Below, piece by piece: positions 41,684 through 51,535 of a stretch of 64,000 nucleotides of DNA (its first letter is position 1; each line of letters begins with the position of its first letter). Made by a program: the position numbers and the translations under genes. The notes beneath the pieces are model-generated. The model saw only the letters and a list, made by a program, of their open reading frames with translations, did no database searches and was not told the DNA's origin. Location of the stretch: assembly GCA_947632385.1 (NCBI GenBank), contig CANRPD010000002.1, forward strand, positions 30,803 to 94,802. Direction: 5' to 3'. This DNA is from an uncultured Clostridia bacterium. GTDB lineage: Bacteria; Bacillota; Clostridia; Oscillospirales; Acutalibacteraceae.

Positions 41684-43043
41684 GGGACCCTTCCCCCAGG
41701 CGGAGCTGGACCGGCTGCCCGACACGGGCCGGGTGGTGGTGGGGGTCTCCGGCGGGGCGGATTCCTGCGCCCTGAGCCACTGGCTGGCGGGGCGGATCCC
41801 CCGGGAGCGGCTGCTGCTGGCCCACGTGAACCACGGCCTGCGGGGGGAGGAAGCCCTGCGGGACGAGGCGTTCGTCCGGGACTTTGCCGGGCAGCTGGGG
41901 CTCCAGCTGCAGGTGGAGCGGGCCGACACCCGGGCCTTTGCCCGGGAGCGGGGCCTGGGCCTGGAGGAGGCGGGGCGGATGCTCCGGTACGGCTTTTTTG
42001 CTCGGCTGGCCCCGGGGGACGACGATCGGATCCTCACCGCCCACACCGCCGACGACAACGCGGAGACGGTGCTGCTGCGGGCGGCCCGGGGAACGGGGCC
42101 CAAGGGCCTGGGGGGCATCCCCCCGGCGCGGGGGAAGGTGCTGCGGCCGTTTTTGGGGGTGACCCGGGCCCAGACCGAGGCCTATTGCCGGGCGGAGGGG
42201 ATCCCCTTTGTGACGGACAGCAGCAACCTGGACCCGGGGTTTTCCCGGAACCGGGTGCGGCTGGAGGTGCTCCCCGCCCTGCGGCAGATCAATCCCCGGG
42301 CCGTGGAGGCCATTGCCCGGGCGGCGGCGCTGCAGCGGGAGATGACCGATTTTGTGGAGGACCAGGCGGAGGCCCTGCTGCGGCGGGCCCGGCTCCCCTA
42401 TGGGCTCTCGGCCCAGGTGCTGGGAGAGGCCCCGGCGTTTCTTCGGCAGACGGCGGTGAAGCGCTGGCTGGAGGAAAAGCAGCCCCGGGACCTGGAGGAA
42501 AAGCACATCCAGGCGGCGCTGGCGGTGCTGGAGGCCGGCGGGGCGGCCCCCCTGCCCGGGGGATGGACCGTGCGCCGGGCCCAGGGGGTGCTCTCTGCCC
42601 TGCGGGAAAGGGCCGGGGAGCCCTTTCGCATGGCGGTGGGACCCGGAGAGAACCGGCTGCCGGATGGCCGCCGGCTGGTGCTGACCCCGGTGAAACGGGG
42701 CCCGGACGGGCACTTTTCGCAAGATATGGGGGGGCCGGGGGAAAAAATTCACAATTTGTTATTCAAAAATGGGATCGACTGTGCTATAATCAAAGGTGAG
42801 TTGGTGGCCCGGAGCCGCCTGCCGGGGGATCGGTTCGCCCGGAAAGGCGCTGGGAGGCCACAGCCGCTCAAGCGGATCTTTCAGGAGCTGGGGATGCCCC
42901 CGGCGCTGCGGTCCGGTGCGGTGCTGCTGGAGACCGGCGGTGGGCTGGTCTTTTGCGAAGGCGCCGGAGCCGGGGCCGGCTGCGGGGTGACGGAGGCCAC
43001 CCGACAGGCCCTGGCGGTGGAGATCCTGCCGGGAGAAGCATGA
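41676..43043 (+). CDS. tilS: tRNA(Ile)-lysidine synthase
   Basis: Encodes 455 residues. The PP-loop SGGADS (25-30) activates C34 of tRNA-Ile(CAU) with ATP before lysine addition, which switches the codon read from AUG to AUA. LAHVNHGLRGEEALRDEAF, then AHTADDNAETVLLRAARGTG, and the C-terminal TilS domain (LVARSRLPGDRFARKGAGR) complete the family pattern. It overlaps dnaB by 8 bases and hpt by 4. An AT-richer patch near 42740-42795 inside the gene looks like a promoter for hpt-ftsH. Confidence 0.95.
   Translation: MDRGPFPQAELDRLPDTGRVVVGVSGGADSCALSHWLAGRIPRERLLLAHVNHGLRGEEALRDEAFVRDFAGQLGLQLQVERADTRAFARERGLGLEEAGRMLRYGFFARLAPGDDDRILTAHTADDNAETVLLRAARGTGPKGLGGIPPARGKVLRPFLGVTRAQTEAYCRAEGIPFVTDSSNLDPGFSRNRVRLEVLPALRQINPRAVEAIARAAALQREMTDFVEDQAEALLRRARLPYGLSAQVLGEAPAFLRQTAVKRWLEEKQPRDLEEKHIQAALAVLEAGGAAPLPGGWTVRRAQGVLSALRERAGEPFRMAVGPGENRLPDGRRLVLTPVKRGPDGHFSQDMGGPGEKIHNLLFKNGIDCAIIKGELVARSRLPGDRFARKGAGRPQPLKRIFQELGMPPALRSGAVLLETGGGLVFCEGAGAGAGCGVTEATRQALAVEILPGEA
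42762..42790 (+). promoter_or_regulatory. Internal promoter in tilS for hpt-ftsH
   Basis: Plus strand: TTCAAA, 17-bp spacer, TATAAT inside the coding region, where local composition shifts sharply to A+T. It would allow hpt and ftsH expression independent of the rplI-dnaB-tilS transcript. Confidence 0.55.
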
Positions 43044-43630
43044 GGGAAGTTACAGAGAAGGGAACGAGAAGGATGGCTCATTTTGGGGAAACGATGCAGG
43101 ACGACATCCAGGAGGTCCTGTTTTCCAGGGAACAGCTGGAAGCCATGGTCCGCCGGGTGGGCGGAGAGATCGCCCGGGACTACCGGGGCAAGCGGCTCCT
43201 GCTGGTCAGCGTGCTCAAGGGCTCGGTGGTGTTCATGGCGGATCTGATGCGGGCCATCGACATCCCGGCGCAGATCGACTTTATGGCGACCTCCAGCTAT
43301 GGGGCCGGGACCCAGACCTCTGGCAGCGTGAAGATCCTGAAGGATCTGGACATCGACCTGTCGGGGTACGACATCCTGCTGGTGGAGGATATCCTGGACA
43401 GCGGCAAGACCCTGAGCCACCTGATGGAGCTGCTTCAGACCCGGGGGCCCGCCAGCCTGCGCATCTGCACGCTGTTCGACAAGCCCAGCCGCCGGCAGGT
43501 GCCGGTGGAGCCCGCCTATGTGGGGGCCGAGATCCCCGACGCGTTCATCGTGGGATATGGGCTGGATTTTGACGAACGGTACCGGAACCTGCCCTATGTG
43601 GGCGTGCTGAAGCCCTCTGTGTACGAATAA
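43040..43630 (+). CDS. hpt: Hypoxanthine phosphoribosyltransferase
   Basis: Encodes 196 residues from the coupled ATG at 43040 (ATGA with the tilS stop), or 185 from the ATG at 43073, closer to the usual length. The PRPP-binding motif is ILLVEDILDSGKTLSHL. MATSSYGAGTQTSG supplies the flexible active-site loop, and IVGYGLDFDERYRNLPYVGV the purine-binding end. It salvages hypoxanthine and guanine with PRPP. The order tilS-hpt-ftsH is conserved from Bacillus onwards. Confidence 0.95.
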   Translation: MREVTEKGTRRMAHFGETMQDDIQEVLFSREQLEAMVRRVGGEIARDYRGKRLLLVSVLKGSVVFMADLMRAIDIPAQIDFMATSSYGAGTQTSGSVKILKDLDIDLSGYDILLVEDILDSGKTLSHLMELLQTRGPASLRICTLFDKPSRRQVPVEPAYVGAEIPDAFIVGYGLDFDERYRNLPYVGVLKPSVYE

Positions 43631-43677
43631 CGGGGGCAAAGGGACGCAACCTATCAAGCATACAGGAGGACAACTGA

Positions 43678-45630
43678 TTGAACCCGAATGCGAAAAAACT
43701 GAGAAGTCTGCTGCTGTACATCGGGATCCCCGTGGTGGTGCTGTTCATCATCATTATCCTGTTCCAGAGCGGCACTCCCCGCGCGGAGACCTACAAGTAC
43801 TCCGATATCCTGAATTACTTCGAGAACATGCAGGTGGCCGAGTACCGGCTGGACCTGGGCACCGGCGAGATGGTGCTGCGTCTCAACGACAGCGCCGGGA
43901 CCCTGGTGGGCTATCAGGTGCCCAGCATCAACCTGTTTTACGAGAACGTCGGGGAGTGGATCACCGCCTACAACGCGGCCCATCCCGACGCGAAGATGGT
44001 GCAGGATGTGATCCGTCCTGCGGAGACCAGCTGGCTCATCAGCCTGCTGCCCACGCTGCTGCTGTTCGTGGGGCTGATCATCTTCTGGGTGTTCATGATG
44101 CGCCGGCTGGGCAATTCCATGAGCAACGACAAGACCATGAACTTCGGGAAGGCGAAGATCAAGCAGCTGGCCGACGAGAAGCGCCGCACCACCTTTGCCG
44201 ACGTGGCCGGGGCGGATGAGGAAAAAGAGGAGCTGCGGGAGATCGTGGAATTCCTCAAGAACCCGGGGAAATTCAACTCCCTAGGGGCGCGGATCCCCAA
44301 GGGCGTGCTGCTGGTGGGCCCTCCCGGCACCGGCAAGACCCTGCTGGCCCGGGCTGTGGCCGGAGAGGCGGCCGTGCCGTTCTTCTCCATTTCCGGTTCG
44401 GACTTTGTGGAGATGTTCGTGGGCGTGGGCGCTTCCCGTGTGCGGGACCTGTTTGAGAAGGCCAAAAAGAACCATCCCTGCATTATCTTCATCGACGAGA
44501 TCGACGCGGTGGGCCGCCAGAGAGGCGCCGGCCTGGGCGGCGGCCACGACGAACGGGAGCAGACCCTGAACCAGCTGCTGGTGGAGATGGACGGCTTTGG
44601 CGCCAACGAGGGCGTCATCATGATCGCCGCCACCAACCGCCCTGACATCCTGGACCCGGCGCTGATGCGGCCCGGCCGGTTCGACCGGCAGGTGACCGTG
44701 GGGTATCCCGACATCCGGGGGCGGGAGGAGATCCTGCGGGTGCATGCCCGGGGCAAGCCCCTGGCGCCGGATGTGGTGCTGGCCACCATCGCCAAATCCA
44801 CGGCGGGCTTTACCGGCGCGGACCTGGAGAACCTGCTCAATGAGGCCGCGCTGCTGGCGGCCCGCAAGAACCACAAGGCCATCACCATGACGGAGATCGA
44901 GGAGGCCACCATCAAAGTGGTGGTGGGCGCCGAGAAGAAGAGCCGGGTGATGAGCGAGAAGGAAAAGAAGCTCACCGCCTATCACGAGGCGGGGCACGCC
45001 ATCGCCACCTACTACTGCGACACCCAGGATCCGGTGCACCAGATCAGCATCATCCCCCGGGGCATGGCTGGCGGCTACACCATGCACCTGCCCACGGAGG
45101 ACCGGTCCTATCAGAGCCGGAACGAGATGCTGGAGGAGCTGGTGGTGCTGCTGGGCGGCCGGGTGGCCGAGGCCCTGGTGCTGGACGACATCTCCACCGG
45201 CGCCAGCAGCGACATCGAGCGGGCCACCAAGATCGCCCGGGCCATGGTGACGAAATACGGCATGAGCGAGAGCCTGGGGCCCATCACCTACGGCAGCGAC
45301 GATTCCACGCCGTTCCTGGGCCGGGAGATGGGGCACATCAGCAACTATTCCGAGGAGACCGCCTCCAAGATCGACGAGGAGATCCAGCGCATGATCTCCG
45401 GCGCGTACCGGAAGACGGAGGAGATCCTGCAGGAGCACCTGGACGAGCTGCATCGGCTGGCCGGGGTGCTGTTCGAGAAGGAAAAGCTGGACGCGGATCA
45501 GTTTATCCAGGTGATGAACGGGTCGCTGCTGCCTGAGGCGGGTGCTGCCCAAGCGCTTCCGCCGGCACCAGGCCCTGCAGGCGCAGGGCCGGGACCTGCG
45601 GGACCGGAGAACAACGAGCAAAATACCTGA
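43678..45630 (+). CDS. ftsH: ATP-dependent zinc metalloprotease FtsH
   Basis: Encodes 650 residues from a TTG start with AGGAGG at 9 bases. Two membrane segments (about 12-31 and 121-142) flank a small extracytoplasmic domain. The AAA+ domain has GPPGTGKT, a Walker [14 protein letters not shown] and the second region of homology [20 protein letters not shown]. The protease has the zinc motif HEAGH. It degrades unassembled membrane proteins and regulators and is important in Firmicute sporulation. The C-terminal tail is Ala/Pro/Gly-rich. A hairpin follows the gene. Confidence 0.97.
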   Translation: MNPNAKKLRSLLLYIGIPVVVLFIIIILFQSGTPRAETYKYSDILNYFENMQVAEYRLDLGTGEMVLRLNDSAGTLVGYQVPSINLFYENVGEWITAYNAAHPDAKMVQDVIRPAETSWLISLLPTLLLFVGLIIFWVFMMRRLGNSMSNDKTMNFGKAKIKQLADEKRRTTFADVAGADEEKEELREIVEFLKNPGKFNSLGARIPKGVLLVGPPGTGKTLLARAVAGEAAVPFFSISGSDFVEMFVGVGASRVRDLFEKAKKNHPCIIFIDEIDAVGRQRGAGLGGGHDEREQTLNQLLVEMDGFGANEGVIMIAATNRPDILDPALMRPGRFDRQVTVGYPDIRGREEILRVHARGKPLAPDVVLATIAKSTAGFTGADLENLLNEAALLAARKNHKAITMTEIEEATIKVVVGAEKKSRVMSEKEKKLTAYHEAGHAIATYYCDTQDPVHQISIIPRGMAGGYTMHLPTEDRSYQSRNEMLEELVVLLGGRVAEALVLDDISTGASSDIERATKIARAMVTKYGMSESLGPITYGSDDSTPFLGREMGHISNYSEETASKIDEEIQRMISGAYRKTEEILQEHLDELHRLAGVLFEKEKLDADQFIQVMNGSLLPEAGAAQALPPAPGPAGAGPGPAGPENNEQNT

Positions 45631-45640
45631 TGGTGACCGG

Positions 45641-45664
45641 GAAGGGGAATGCAAATTCCCCTTC
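45641..45664. terminator. Hairpin between ftsH and the topoisomerase pair
   Basis: A perfect 10-bp stem (GAAGGGGAAT/ATTCCCCTTC) with loop GCAA lies ten bases past ftsH. Only TTA follows, so termination may be partial. Confidence 0.55.
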
Positions 45665-45709
45665 TTACACTGTTTCGGCGGTCCGATGCAGGGAAAGCAG
45701 GAGGAGAAC

Positions 45710-47695
45710 ATGCCCAAAAGAAAACAGGAGTACGGCAACGAGAGCATCCAGAGCCTGAAGGGCGCGGACCGCGTGCGGCTGCGGCCCGCGGTGATCTTTG
45801 GCTCGGACGGGCTGGAGGGCTGTGAACACGCCATTTTCGAGATCCTTTCCAACTCCATCGACGAGGCCCGGCAGGGCTTCGGCCGGGAGATCACGGTGAC
45901 GCGGTATCTGGACCGCTCGGTGTGCGTGGAGGACCACGGACGGGGCATCCCGGTGGACTATAACCCCAAGGAGGAGCGCTTCAACTGGGAGCTGGTGTTC
46001 TGCGAGATGTACGCCGGGGGCAAGTACAACAACGACAGCGGCGAGATCTACGAATATTCCCTTGGCCTCAACGGCCTGGGGCTGTGCTCCACCCAGTATG
46101 CTTCGGAGTTCATGGATGTGGACATCCGCCGGGACGGGTCCCGCTATACGCTACACTTTGAAAAGGGCGAGAACGTGGGCGGCCTGAAAAAGGAGCCCTA
46201 CGGGAAAAAGGACACCGGGTCGGTGATCCGCTGGAGGCCGGACCTGCAGGTGTTCACCGACATCGATGTGGGGCTGGAGTACTATCAGGATGTGCTCAAG
46301 CGGCAGGCGGTGGTCAACGCCGGGGTGACGTTTTACCTGAAAAACGAGGTGAGCCCGGGAAAATTCGAGACCCAGACCTTCGCCTATGAGAACGGCATCC
46401 TGGACCACGCCCGGGAGCTGGCGGGGGAGGATCCGCTGACGCCGGTCCAGCTGTGGCAGAGCGAAAAGAAGGTCCGGGACCGGGAAGACATGCCCCTGTA
46501 CAACACCAAGATCAACGTGGCGGCGGCTTTTTCCAACCACAACCACGTGGCGGAATATTACCACAACTCCAGCTTTTTGGAGCACGGCGGCGCGCCGGAC
46601 AAGGCGGTGCGCAACGCCTTTGTGTATCAGATCGACGCGTACCTCAAGCAGAGCGGAAAGTACAACAAAAACGAGAGCAAGATCACCTTCCAGGACGTGG
46701 AGGACTGCTTGGTGATCGTCATCAGCTCCTTTTCGAACCAGACCTCCTATGAGAACCAGACCAAGAAGGCCATCACCAACAAGGGCATCCAGGACGCCAT
46801 GGTGGAGATGCTGCGGCACAACCTGGAGGTCTATTTCATCGAGAACCCCCTGGATGCGGAGAAGATCGGCAACCAGGTGCTGGTGAACAAGCGCAGCCGG
46901 GAGGATGCGGAGAAGGTCCGGCAGAACATGAAGACCAAGCTCACCGGCAAGATGGACATGACCGGGCGGGTGGCGAAATTCGTGGACTGCCGCAGCCGGG
47001 ACGTGGCCCAGCGGGAGCTGTTCATCGTGGAGGGCGATTCCGCCTTGGGCGCGGTGAAGCAGGCCCGGGACGCCAATTTCCAGGCGGTGATGCCCATTCG
47101 CGGGAAGATCCTCAACTGCCTGAAGGCGGACTACGACAAGATCTTCAAGAGCGAGGTCATCACCGACCTGCTGAAGGTCCTGGGCTGCGGGGTACAGGTC
47201 AAGACCAAGGCCAACAAGAACCTGAACGCCTTCGACATGGACAGCCTGCGGTGGAGCAAGGTCATCCTGTGCACCGACGCGGACGTGGACGGGTTCCACA
47301 TCCGGACCCAGCTGCTGACCATGATCTACCGCCTGACGCCGGCGCTGATCGAGGCCGGGAAGGTGTACATCGTGGAGTCGCCGCTGTACGAGATCAACAG
47401 CAAGGACGAGACGTACTTTGCCTATGACGAAGGGGAGAAGAACGAGTTCCTCAAGCGGTTGGAGGGGAAGAAATACACCATCCAGCGGTCCAAGGGCCTG
47501 GGCGAGAACGAGCCCGAGATGATGAACCTGACCACCATGAACCCCAGCACCCGGCGGTTGATCCGCATCAATCCGGGAGACGCGGAGTATGCGGCCCGGA
47601 TGTTCGAGGTGCTGCTGGGAGACGACCTGAACAGCCGGAAGGACTACATCGCCGAGCACGGCGCAGAATATACCGACGAGCTGGACGTGAGCTGA
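45710..47695 (+). CDS. Type IIA DNA topoisomerase, ATPase (GyrB/ParE-like) subunit, divergent clostridial type
   Basis: Encodes 661 residues. The GHKL ATPase has the catalytic Glu and Asn in HAIFEILSNSIDEA, VEDHGRGIPVD, and a lysine motif NQTKKAI. The transducer is followed by a TOPRIM domain (FIVEGDSALGAVKQARD; CTDADVDGFHIRTQLLT; RSKGLGENEPEMM). Its ATP-lid segment (YSLGLNGLGLCSTQ) differs from the usual GGLHGVG of GyrB, and the length is that of ParE rather than long GyrB. With the next gene it makes a complete second type II topoisomerase, likely a topoisomerase IV equivalent for decatenation. GGAGGAGAAC precedes the ATG. Confidence 0.88.
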   Translation: MPKRKQEYGNESIQSLKGADRVRLRPAVIFGSDGLEGCEHAIFEILSNSIDEARQGFGREITVTRYLDRSVCVEDHGRGIPVDYNPKEERFNWELVFCEMYAGGKYNNDSGEIYEYSLGLNGLGLCSTQYASEFMDVDIRRDGSRYTLHFEKGENVGGLKKEPYGKKDTGSVIRWRPDLQVFTDIDVGLEYYQDVLKRQAVVNAGVTFYLKNEVSPGKFETQTFAYENGILDHARELAGEDPLTPVQLWQSEKKVRDREDMPLYNTKINVAAAFSNHNHVAEYYHNSSFLEHGGAPDKAVRNAFVYQIDAYLKQSGKYNKNESKITFQDVEDCLVIVISSFSNQTSYENQTKKAITNKGIQDAMVEMLRHNLEVYFIENPLDAEKIGNQVLVNKRSREDAEKVRQNMKTKLTGKMDMTGRVAKFVDCRSRDVAQRELFIVEGDSALGAVKQARDANFQAVMPIRGKILNCLKADYDKIFKSEVITDLLKVLGCGVQVKTKANKNLNAFDMDSLRWSKVILCTDADVDGFHIRTQLLTMIYRLTPALIEAGKVYIVESPLYEINSKDETYFAYDEGEKNEFLKRLEGKKYTIQRSKGLGENEPEMMNLTTMNPSTRRLIRINPGDAEYAARMFEVLLGDDLNSRKDYIAEHGAEYTDELDVS

Positions 47696-47726
47696 GGCCA
47701 GCCGAAACAGAAAGGCAGGAAAGACC

Positions 47727-49958
47727 ATGCCGAAAAAGAAAAAGGAGCCCGATGCGGCGCCCCCCCGTGCCAAGGGGCACATCAACGGCGCGGGAGAGAT
47801 CGTGGAGCAGGACGTGGGGGAGACCCTGCGGGTGAATTTCATGCCCTACGCCATGAGCGTGATCCTGTCCCGGGCCATCCCGGAGATCGACGGGTTCAAG
47901 CCCTCCCACCGGAAGCTGCTGTACACCATGTACAAGATGGGCCTGCTGGGCTCCACCCGGACCAAGAGCGCCAACATCGTGGGCCAGACCATGAAGCTCA
48001 ACCCCCACGGAGACGCGGCCATCTACGACACCATGGTGCGCATGTCCCGGGGATATGAGGCGCTGCTGCACCCCTTTGTGGACTCCAAGGGCAACTTTGG
48101 CAAATTCTATTCCCGAGACATGGCCTGGGCCGCGCCCCGGTACACCGAGGCCAAGCTGGATCCCATCTGCCAGGAGCTGTTCCGGGACATCGACAAGGAC
48201 ACGGTGGATTTTGTCGACAACTACGACAACACCATGCAGGAGCCCACGCTGCTGCCCGCCACCTTCCCCACGGTGCTGGTGAACGCCAATACGGGCATCG
48301 CCGTGGGCATGGCCAGCAACATCTGTCCCTTCAACCTGCAGGAGGTCTGCGCCACGGCCATTGCCCTGATGCGGGACCCCCAGGCCGATCTGTTCCAGAC
48401 CCTGCGGGCGCCGGATTTTCCCGGCGGCGGGCAGCTGATCTTCGACCGGGAGCAGATGGAGAAGATCTATGAGACCGGCCGGGGGAGCTTTCGGGTGCGC
48501 AGCCGGTACGCCTATGACAAGGCCCAAAACTGCATCGACGTGACCCAGATCCCGCCCACCACCGCGGTGGAGATCATCGTGGAGAAGGTCGTGGACCTGG
48601 TGCGGCAGAACAAGCTCAAGGAGATCTCCGATATCCGGGACGAGACGGACTTGAACGGCCTGCGGATCACCATCGACCTCAAGCGCGGGGTGGACCCCGA
48701 CCGGCTGATGCAGAAGCTCTTCAAGCTCACCACTTTGGAGGACAGCTTTGCCTGCAACTTCAACGTGCTCATCGCCGGGGTGCCCAAGGTCATGGGCGTG
48801 CGGGAGATGTTGGAGGAATGGACGGCGTTCCGCATCGAATGCGTGCGCCGGCGGGTGTATTTCGACCTGAGCAAGTGCAAGGAAAAGCTGCACCTGCTGC
48901 TGGGCCTGCAGGCGATCCTGCTGGACATCGACAAGGCCATCCGCATCGTCCGGGAGACGGACGAAGAGGCCGAGGTGGTCCCCAATCTGATGATCGGGTT
49001 TGGCATCGACCAGGTCCAGGCCGAGTATGTGGCGGAGATCCGGCTGCGGCACCTGAACCGGGAGTATATCCTCAAGCGGACGGCGGAAGTGGCGGATCTG
49101 CAAAAGGAGATCGCCGAGCTGGAGAGCATCCTGGCCTCCCGGTCCAAGGTGAAGAGCATCATCATCCGAGAGCTGGAAAGCACTGCCCAGCGGTACGGTC
49201 AGCCCCGGCGCACCCGGCTGCTCTTTGCAGACGAGATCGGCGATGACGTGCCCGAGGAGGAGACCCCGGATTACCCGGTGACCCTGTTCTTCACCCGGGA
49301 GGGGTATTTCAAGAAGATCACGGCCCAGTCCTTGCGCATGAGCGGGGAACAGAAGCTCAAGGAAGGGGATGCGGTGGCCCAGCAGGTGGAATCCGGCAAC
49401 GCTGCCGACCTGTTGTTCTTCTCCGACCGGGGGCAGGTGTATAAGCTGAAAGTTTCCGATTTCGCCGACGGGCGGGCCAGCGTGCTGGGGGAATACATCC
49501 CGGCTCGGGCCCAGATGGACGAAGGTGAACGGGCAGTCTACATGGCCGCTGTGACGGATTATGCCGGGTATATGCTGTTTTTCTTTGAGAACGGCAAGGT
49601 CGCCAAGGTGGACATGAGCGCCTATCAGACCAAGACCAACCGGCGCAAGCTCATCGGCGCGTACAGCGACAAATCGCCGCTGGTGGCCGCGCTGTACCTG
49701 CAGGAGGACTGCGAGGTGCTGCTCACGGCGTCCTCCGGGCGGATGCTGCTGTTCCACACCGGGGTGATCCTGCCCAAGGCCACCCGGAACAACCAGGGCG
49801 TTCAGGCCATGACGCTGAAAAAGGGGCAGCGGCTGCTGTCTGCTGGGGTGTTTACCGACGGTTTGGTGCAGAATCCCGCCCGATACCGGAAGAAGCTGCC
49901 TGCGCTGGGGTCTCTGCCGGAGGCAGGGGACACCGCCGGGGAGCAGATGACCCTGTGA
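47727..49958 (+). CDS. Type IIA DNA topoisomerase, DNA-cleaving (GyrA/ParC-like) subunit
   Basis: Encodes 743 residues. The cleavage tyrosine is Tyr139 in APRYTEAKL. The winged-helix region has the quinolone-determining segment NPHGDAAIYDT, where Ala97 stands at the GyrA Ser83 position. The tower, coiled-coil and C-gate follow. The beta-propeller C-terminal domain is short (about residues 505-715) and I see no GyrA box (QRRGGKG), so gyrase supercoiling is unlikely and a ParC-like role is favoured. It starts 31 bases after its partner. A convergent hairpin follows. Confidence 0.88.
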   Translation: MPKKKKEPDAAPPRAKGHINGAGEIVEQDVGETLRVNFMPYAMSVILSRAIPEIDGFKPSHRKLLYTMYKMGLLGSTRTKSANIVGQTMKLNPHGDAAIYDTMVRMSRGYEALLHPFVDSKGNFGKFYSRDMAWAAPRYTEAKLDPICQELFRDIDKDTVDFVDNYDNTMQEPTLLPATFPTVLVNANTGIAVGMASNICPFNLQEVCATAIALMRDPQADLFQTLRAPDFPGGGQLIFDREQMEKIYETGRGSFRVRSRYAYDKAQNCIDVTQIPPTTAVEIIVEKVVDLVRQNKLKEISDIRDETDLNGLRITIDLKRGVDPDRLMQKLFKLTTLEDSFACNFNVLIAGVPKVMGVREMLEEWTAFRIECVRRRVYFDLSKCKEKLHLLLGLQAILLDIDKAIRIVRETDEEAEVVPNLMIGFGIDQVQAEYVAEIRLRHLNREYILKRTAEVADLQKEIAELESILASRSKVKSIIIRELESTAQRYGQPRRTRLLFADEIGDDVPEEETPDYPVTLFFTREGYFKKITAQSLRMSGEQKLKEGDAVAQQVESGNAADLLFFSDRGQVYKLKVSDFADGRASVLGEYIPARAQMDEGERAVYMAAVTDYAGYMLFFFENGKVAKVDMSAYQTKTNRRKLIGAYSDKSPLVAALYLQEDCEVLLTASSGRMLLFHTGVILPKATRNNQGVQAMTLKKGQRLLSAGVFTDGLVQNPARYRKKLPALGSLPEAGDTAGEQMTL

Positions 49959-49963
49959 ACTTG

Positions 49964-49994
49964 AGAGAGGCCCTCCGAAACGGAGGGCCTCTCT
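49964..49994. terminator. Bidirectional hairpin between convergent topoisomerase and ypeB genes
   Basis: A perfect 14-bp stem (AGAGAGGCCCTCCG/CGGAGGGCCTCTCT) with loop AAA lies 5 bases past the plus-strand stop and 3 bases past the minus-strand stop. No T-run is present. Confidence 0.7.
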
Positions 49995-49997
49995 GAG

Positions 49998-51347
49998 TCA
50001 GTCTGCCAGGGCTCCGTTTTCGTCGATGATCAGCCGGTACAGCTGCTCCTCCAGGCCGGTCTCGGTGTTGATATAGGTGAGGAAGGGTTCGCCGCCGGGG
50101 CTTTTGCAGCGGTATTCCCAGCAGAGCAGTTCCGTTTCCCCGGGAGAGGGGATCAGGGCCAGGCGCACGCTCTCCGGCGTCAGCAGCGGGCTGATGGCCG
50201 CGGCCGCTTCCTCTGCGGAGCGGGCAGGGGCAGGCAGGTCCCGGAAATGGCGGTTCATCAGATACCCCACCGCGTCATATTCCGTGATGATGCCCTGCTC
50301 CAGGTCCACGGTGACCTTCAGGAGATCCGGGTAGCAGAGGACCGGTTGTTCGCCCGCCTGGTCGGTGCCTGCAAAGTTGAAGGTGCACTGGTTGTCGGCG
50401 ATGGCATAGTACGTCTCCTGATAGGGCGCTTTCCCCAGACGGTCCAGCAGCCGGGCAGCCTGGGTCAGGGCATCCTCGGAATCCAGATTTCGGGCAGCAG
50501 AGGCCAGTTCCCGCTTGAAATAGGCGATCTCTCCGCCGGAACGGGTGATGTTGATGTGCACGTCTCCGGCTTGAAAGCTGTAAACGGGCAGTTCGTCGCC
50601 GCCCTCCAACAGAAGGGTCAGCGTTTCGGGAGCGCACTCCAGAAAGTCCGCAGCGATGTTGGCGGCCTGTGCGGCGTCGATGGGTTCGGCATCCTGGAGG
50701 AACAGGGGCTCCCGGTGATTCAGGTGGTCGGAGAACGGGCCGTCATACAGCAGAGACGGGGCCTCGGCGAACTCCTTGGCTGCCTCATCGAAATCGTCGT
50801 CCAGGGTGACCAAGTCGTCCAGCTCCTGCAGGTTGGAAAAACGACTGCCAGAGAGGTGGATGCGCTGGTCCTCAGTTCCCAGCCGGGCCTGGGCGTTTTC
50901 CAAGGCGGTGAGGAGCTTCTCCGCATAGGAACCCAGGGCCTGCAGATTCTCGTTGTCCGCGTCGGTCAGAGCGCCGCCGGCCGCCGCCTGCCGGGAGAGA
51001 GTCAGGGCGTAGTCCCCGGTCTGGGAGAGAAATCGGCTGATCTTTTCGGTGCGCTGCTGAGAAAGTGGCAGCACCGCCATGGCAGCTTTGGCGCCGCCGC
51101 TCTCTTCCAGCAGCTTGGCTGAAAGGGAGGTCTGGGTGAGCCCGGTGCCCACATAGGGTGCTTTTTGCAGGGTGGAGCGCATATCGGACACGTATTCGGT
51201 CAGGTCGCCCAGCGCCCGTCGGTAGGCGATCTCCAGGTCGGTCTCGGTAGAGCCCAGCCGGGTGTTCAGGTCGGTAAACAGGCCGGTCAGCGTCAGCGCG
51301 CCGGCCACTGCAAAGGTCAGGATGCGGATCTTGGTTCTTCGATTCAT
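49998..51347 (-). CDS. ypeB: YpeB-like spore germination protein
   Basis: Encodes 449 residues. An N-terminal hydrophobic segment (about 7-24; ILTFAVAGALTLTGLF) is followed by a helical domain (YRRALGDLTEYVSDMRSTLQ) and C-terminal PepSY-like domains ending CWEYRCKSPGGEPFLTYINTE. In Bacillus, YpeB protects and localises the spore cortex-lytic enzyme SleB. Normally sleB is the adjacent upstream gene; here ruvC lies divergently instead and no sleB is in the window. The ATG at 51347 follows GGGAGGG. Confidence 0.88.
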   Translation of the reverse strand: MNRRTKIRILTFAVAGALTLTGLFTDLNTRLGSTETDLEIAYRRALGDLTEYVSDMRSTLQKAPYVGTGLTQTSLSAKLLEESGGAKAAMAVLPLSQQRTEKISRFLSQTGDYALTLSRQAAAGGALTDADNENLQALGSYAEKLLTALENAQARLGTEDQRIHLSGSRFSNLQELDDLVTLDDDFDEAAKEFAEAPSLLYDGPFSDHLNHREPLFLQDAEPIDAAQAANIAADFLECAPETLTLLLEGGDELPVYSFQAGDVHINITRSGGEIAYFKRELASAARNLDSEDALTQAARLLDRLGKAPYQETYYAIADNQCTFNFAGTDQAGEQPVLCYPDLLKVTVDLEQGIITEYDAVGYLMNRHFRDLPAPARSAEEAAAAISPLLTPESVRLALIPSPGETELLCWEYRCKSPGGEPFLTYINTETGLEEQLYRLIIDENGALAD

Positions 51348-51451
51348 GGGTTCCCTCCCGGTTTGATGGTTTCTCACAATATCTTTGCCGAAGTGTGGGG
51401 GAAAATTCACAGAGGAAATCGAGATTGTATCTGGTCTTTTTTGAAAAAATA

Positions 51452-51460
51452 TGGTATACT
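51452..51460 (+). promoter_or_regulatory. Extended -10 promoter for the ruvC-ruvA-ruvB operon
   Basis: Plus strand TGGTATACT: an extended -10 (TGN before TATACT) without a good -35. It lies 76 bases before the ruvC start. Confidence 0.55.
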
Positions 51461-51535
51461 GACTCCATATGCGACCATCGGTTCGGCGGGCGTGGTTCCT
51501 GGGCCCGGCCGAAGCGGGAAAAGGGGGAGCGCTTT

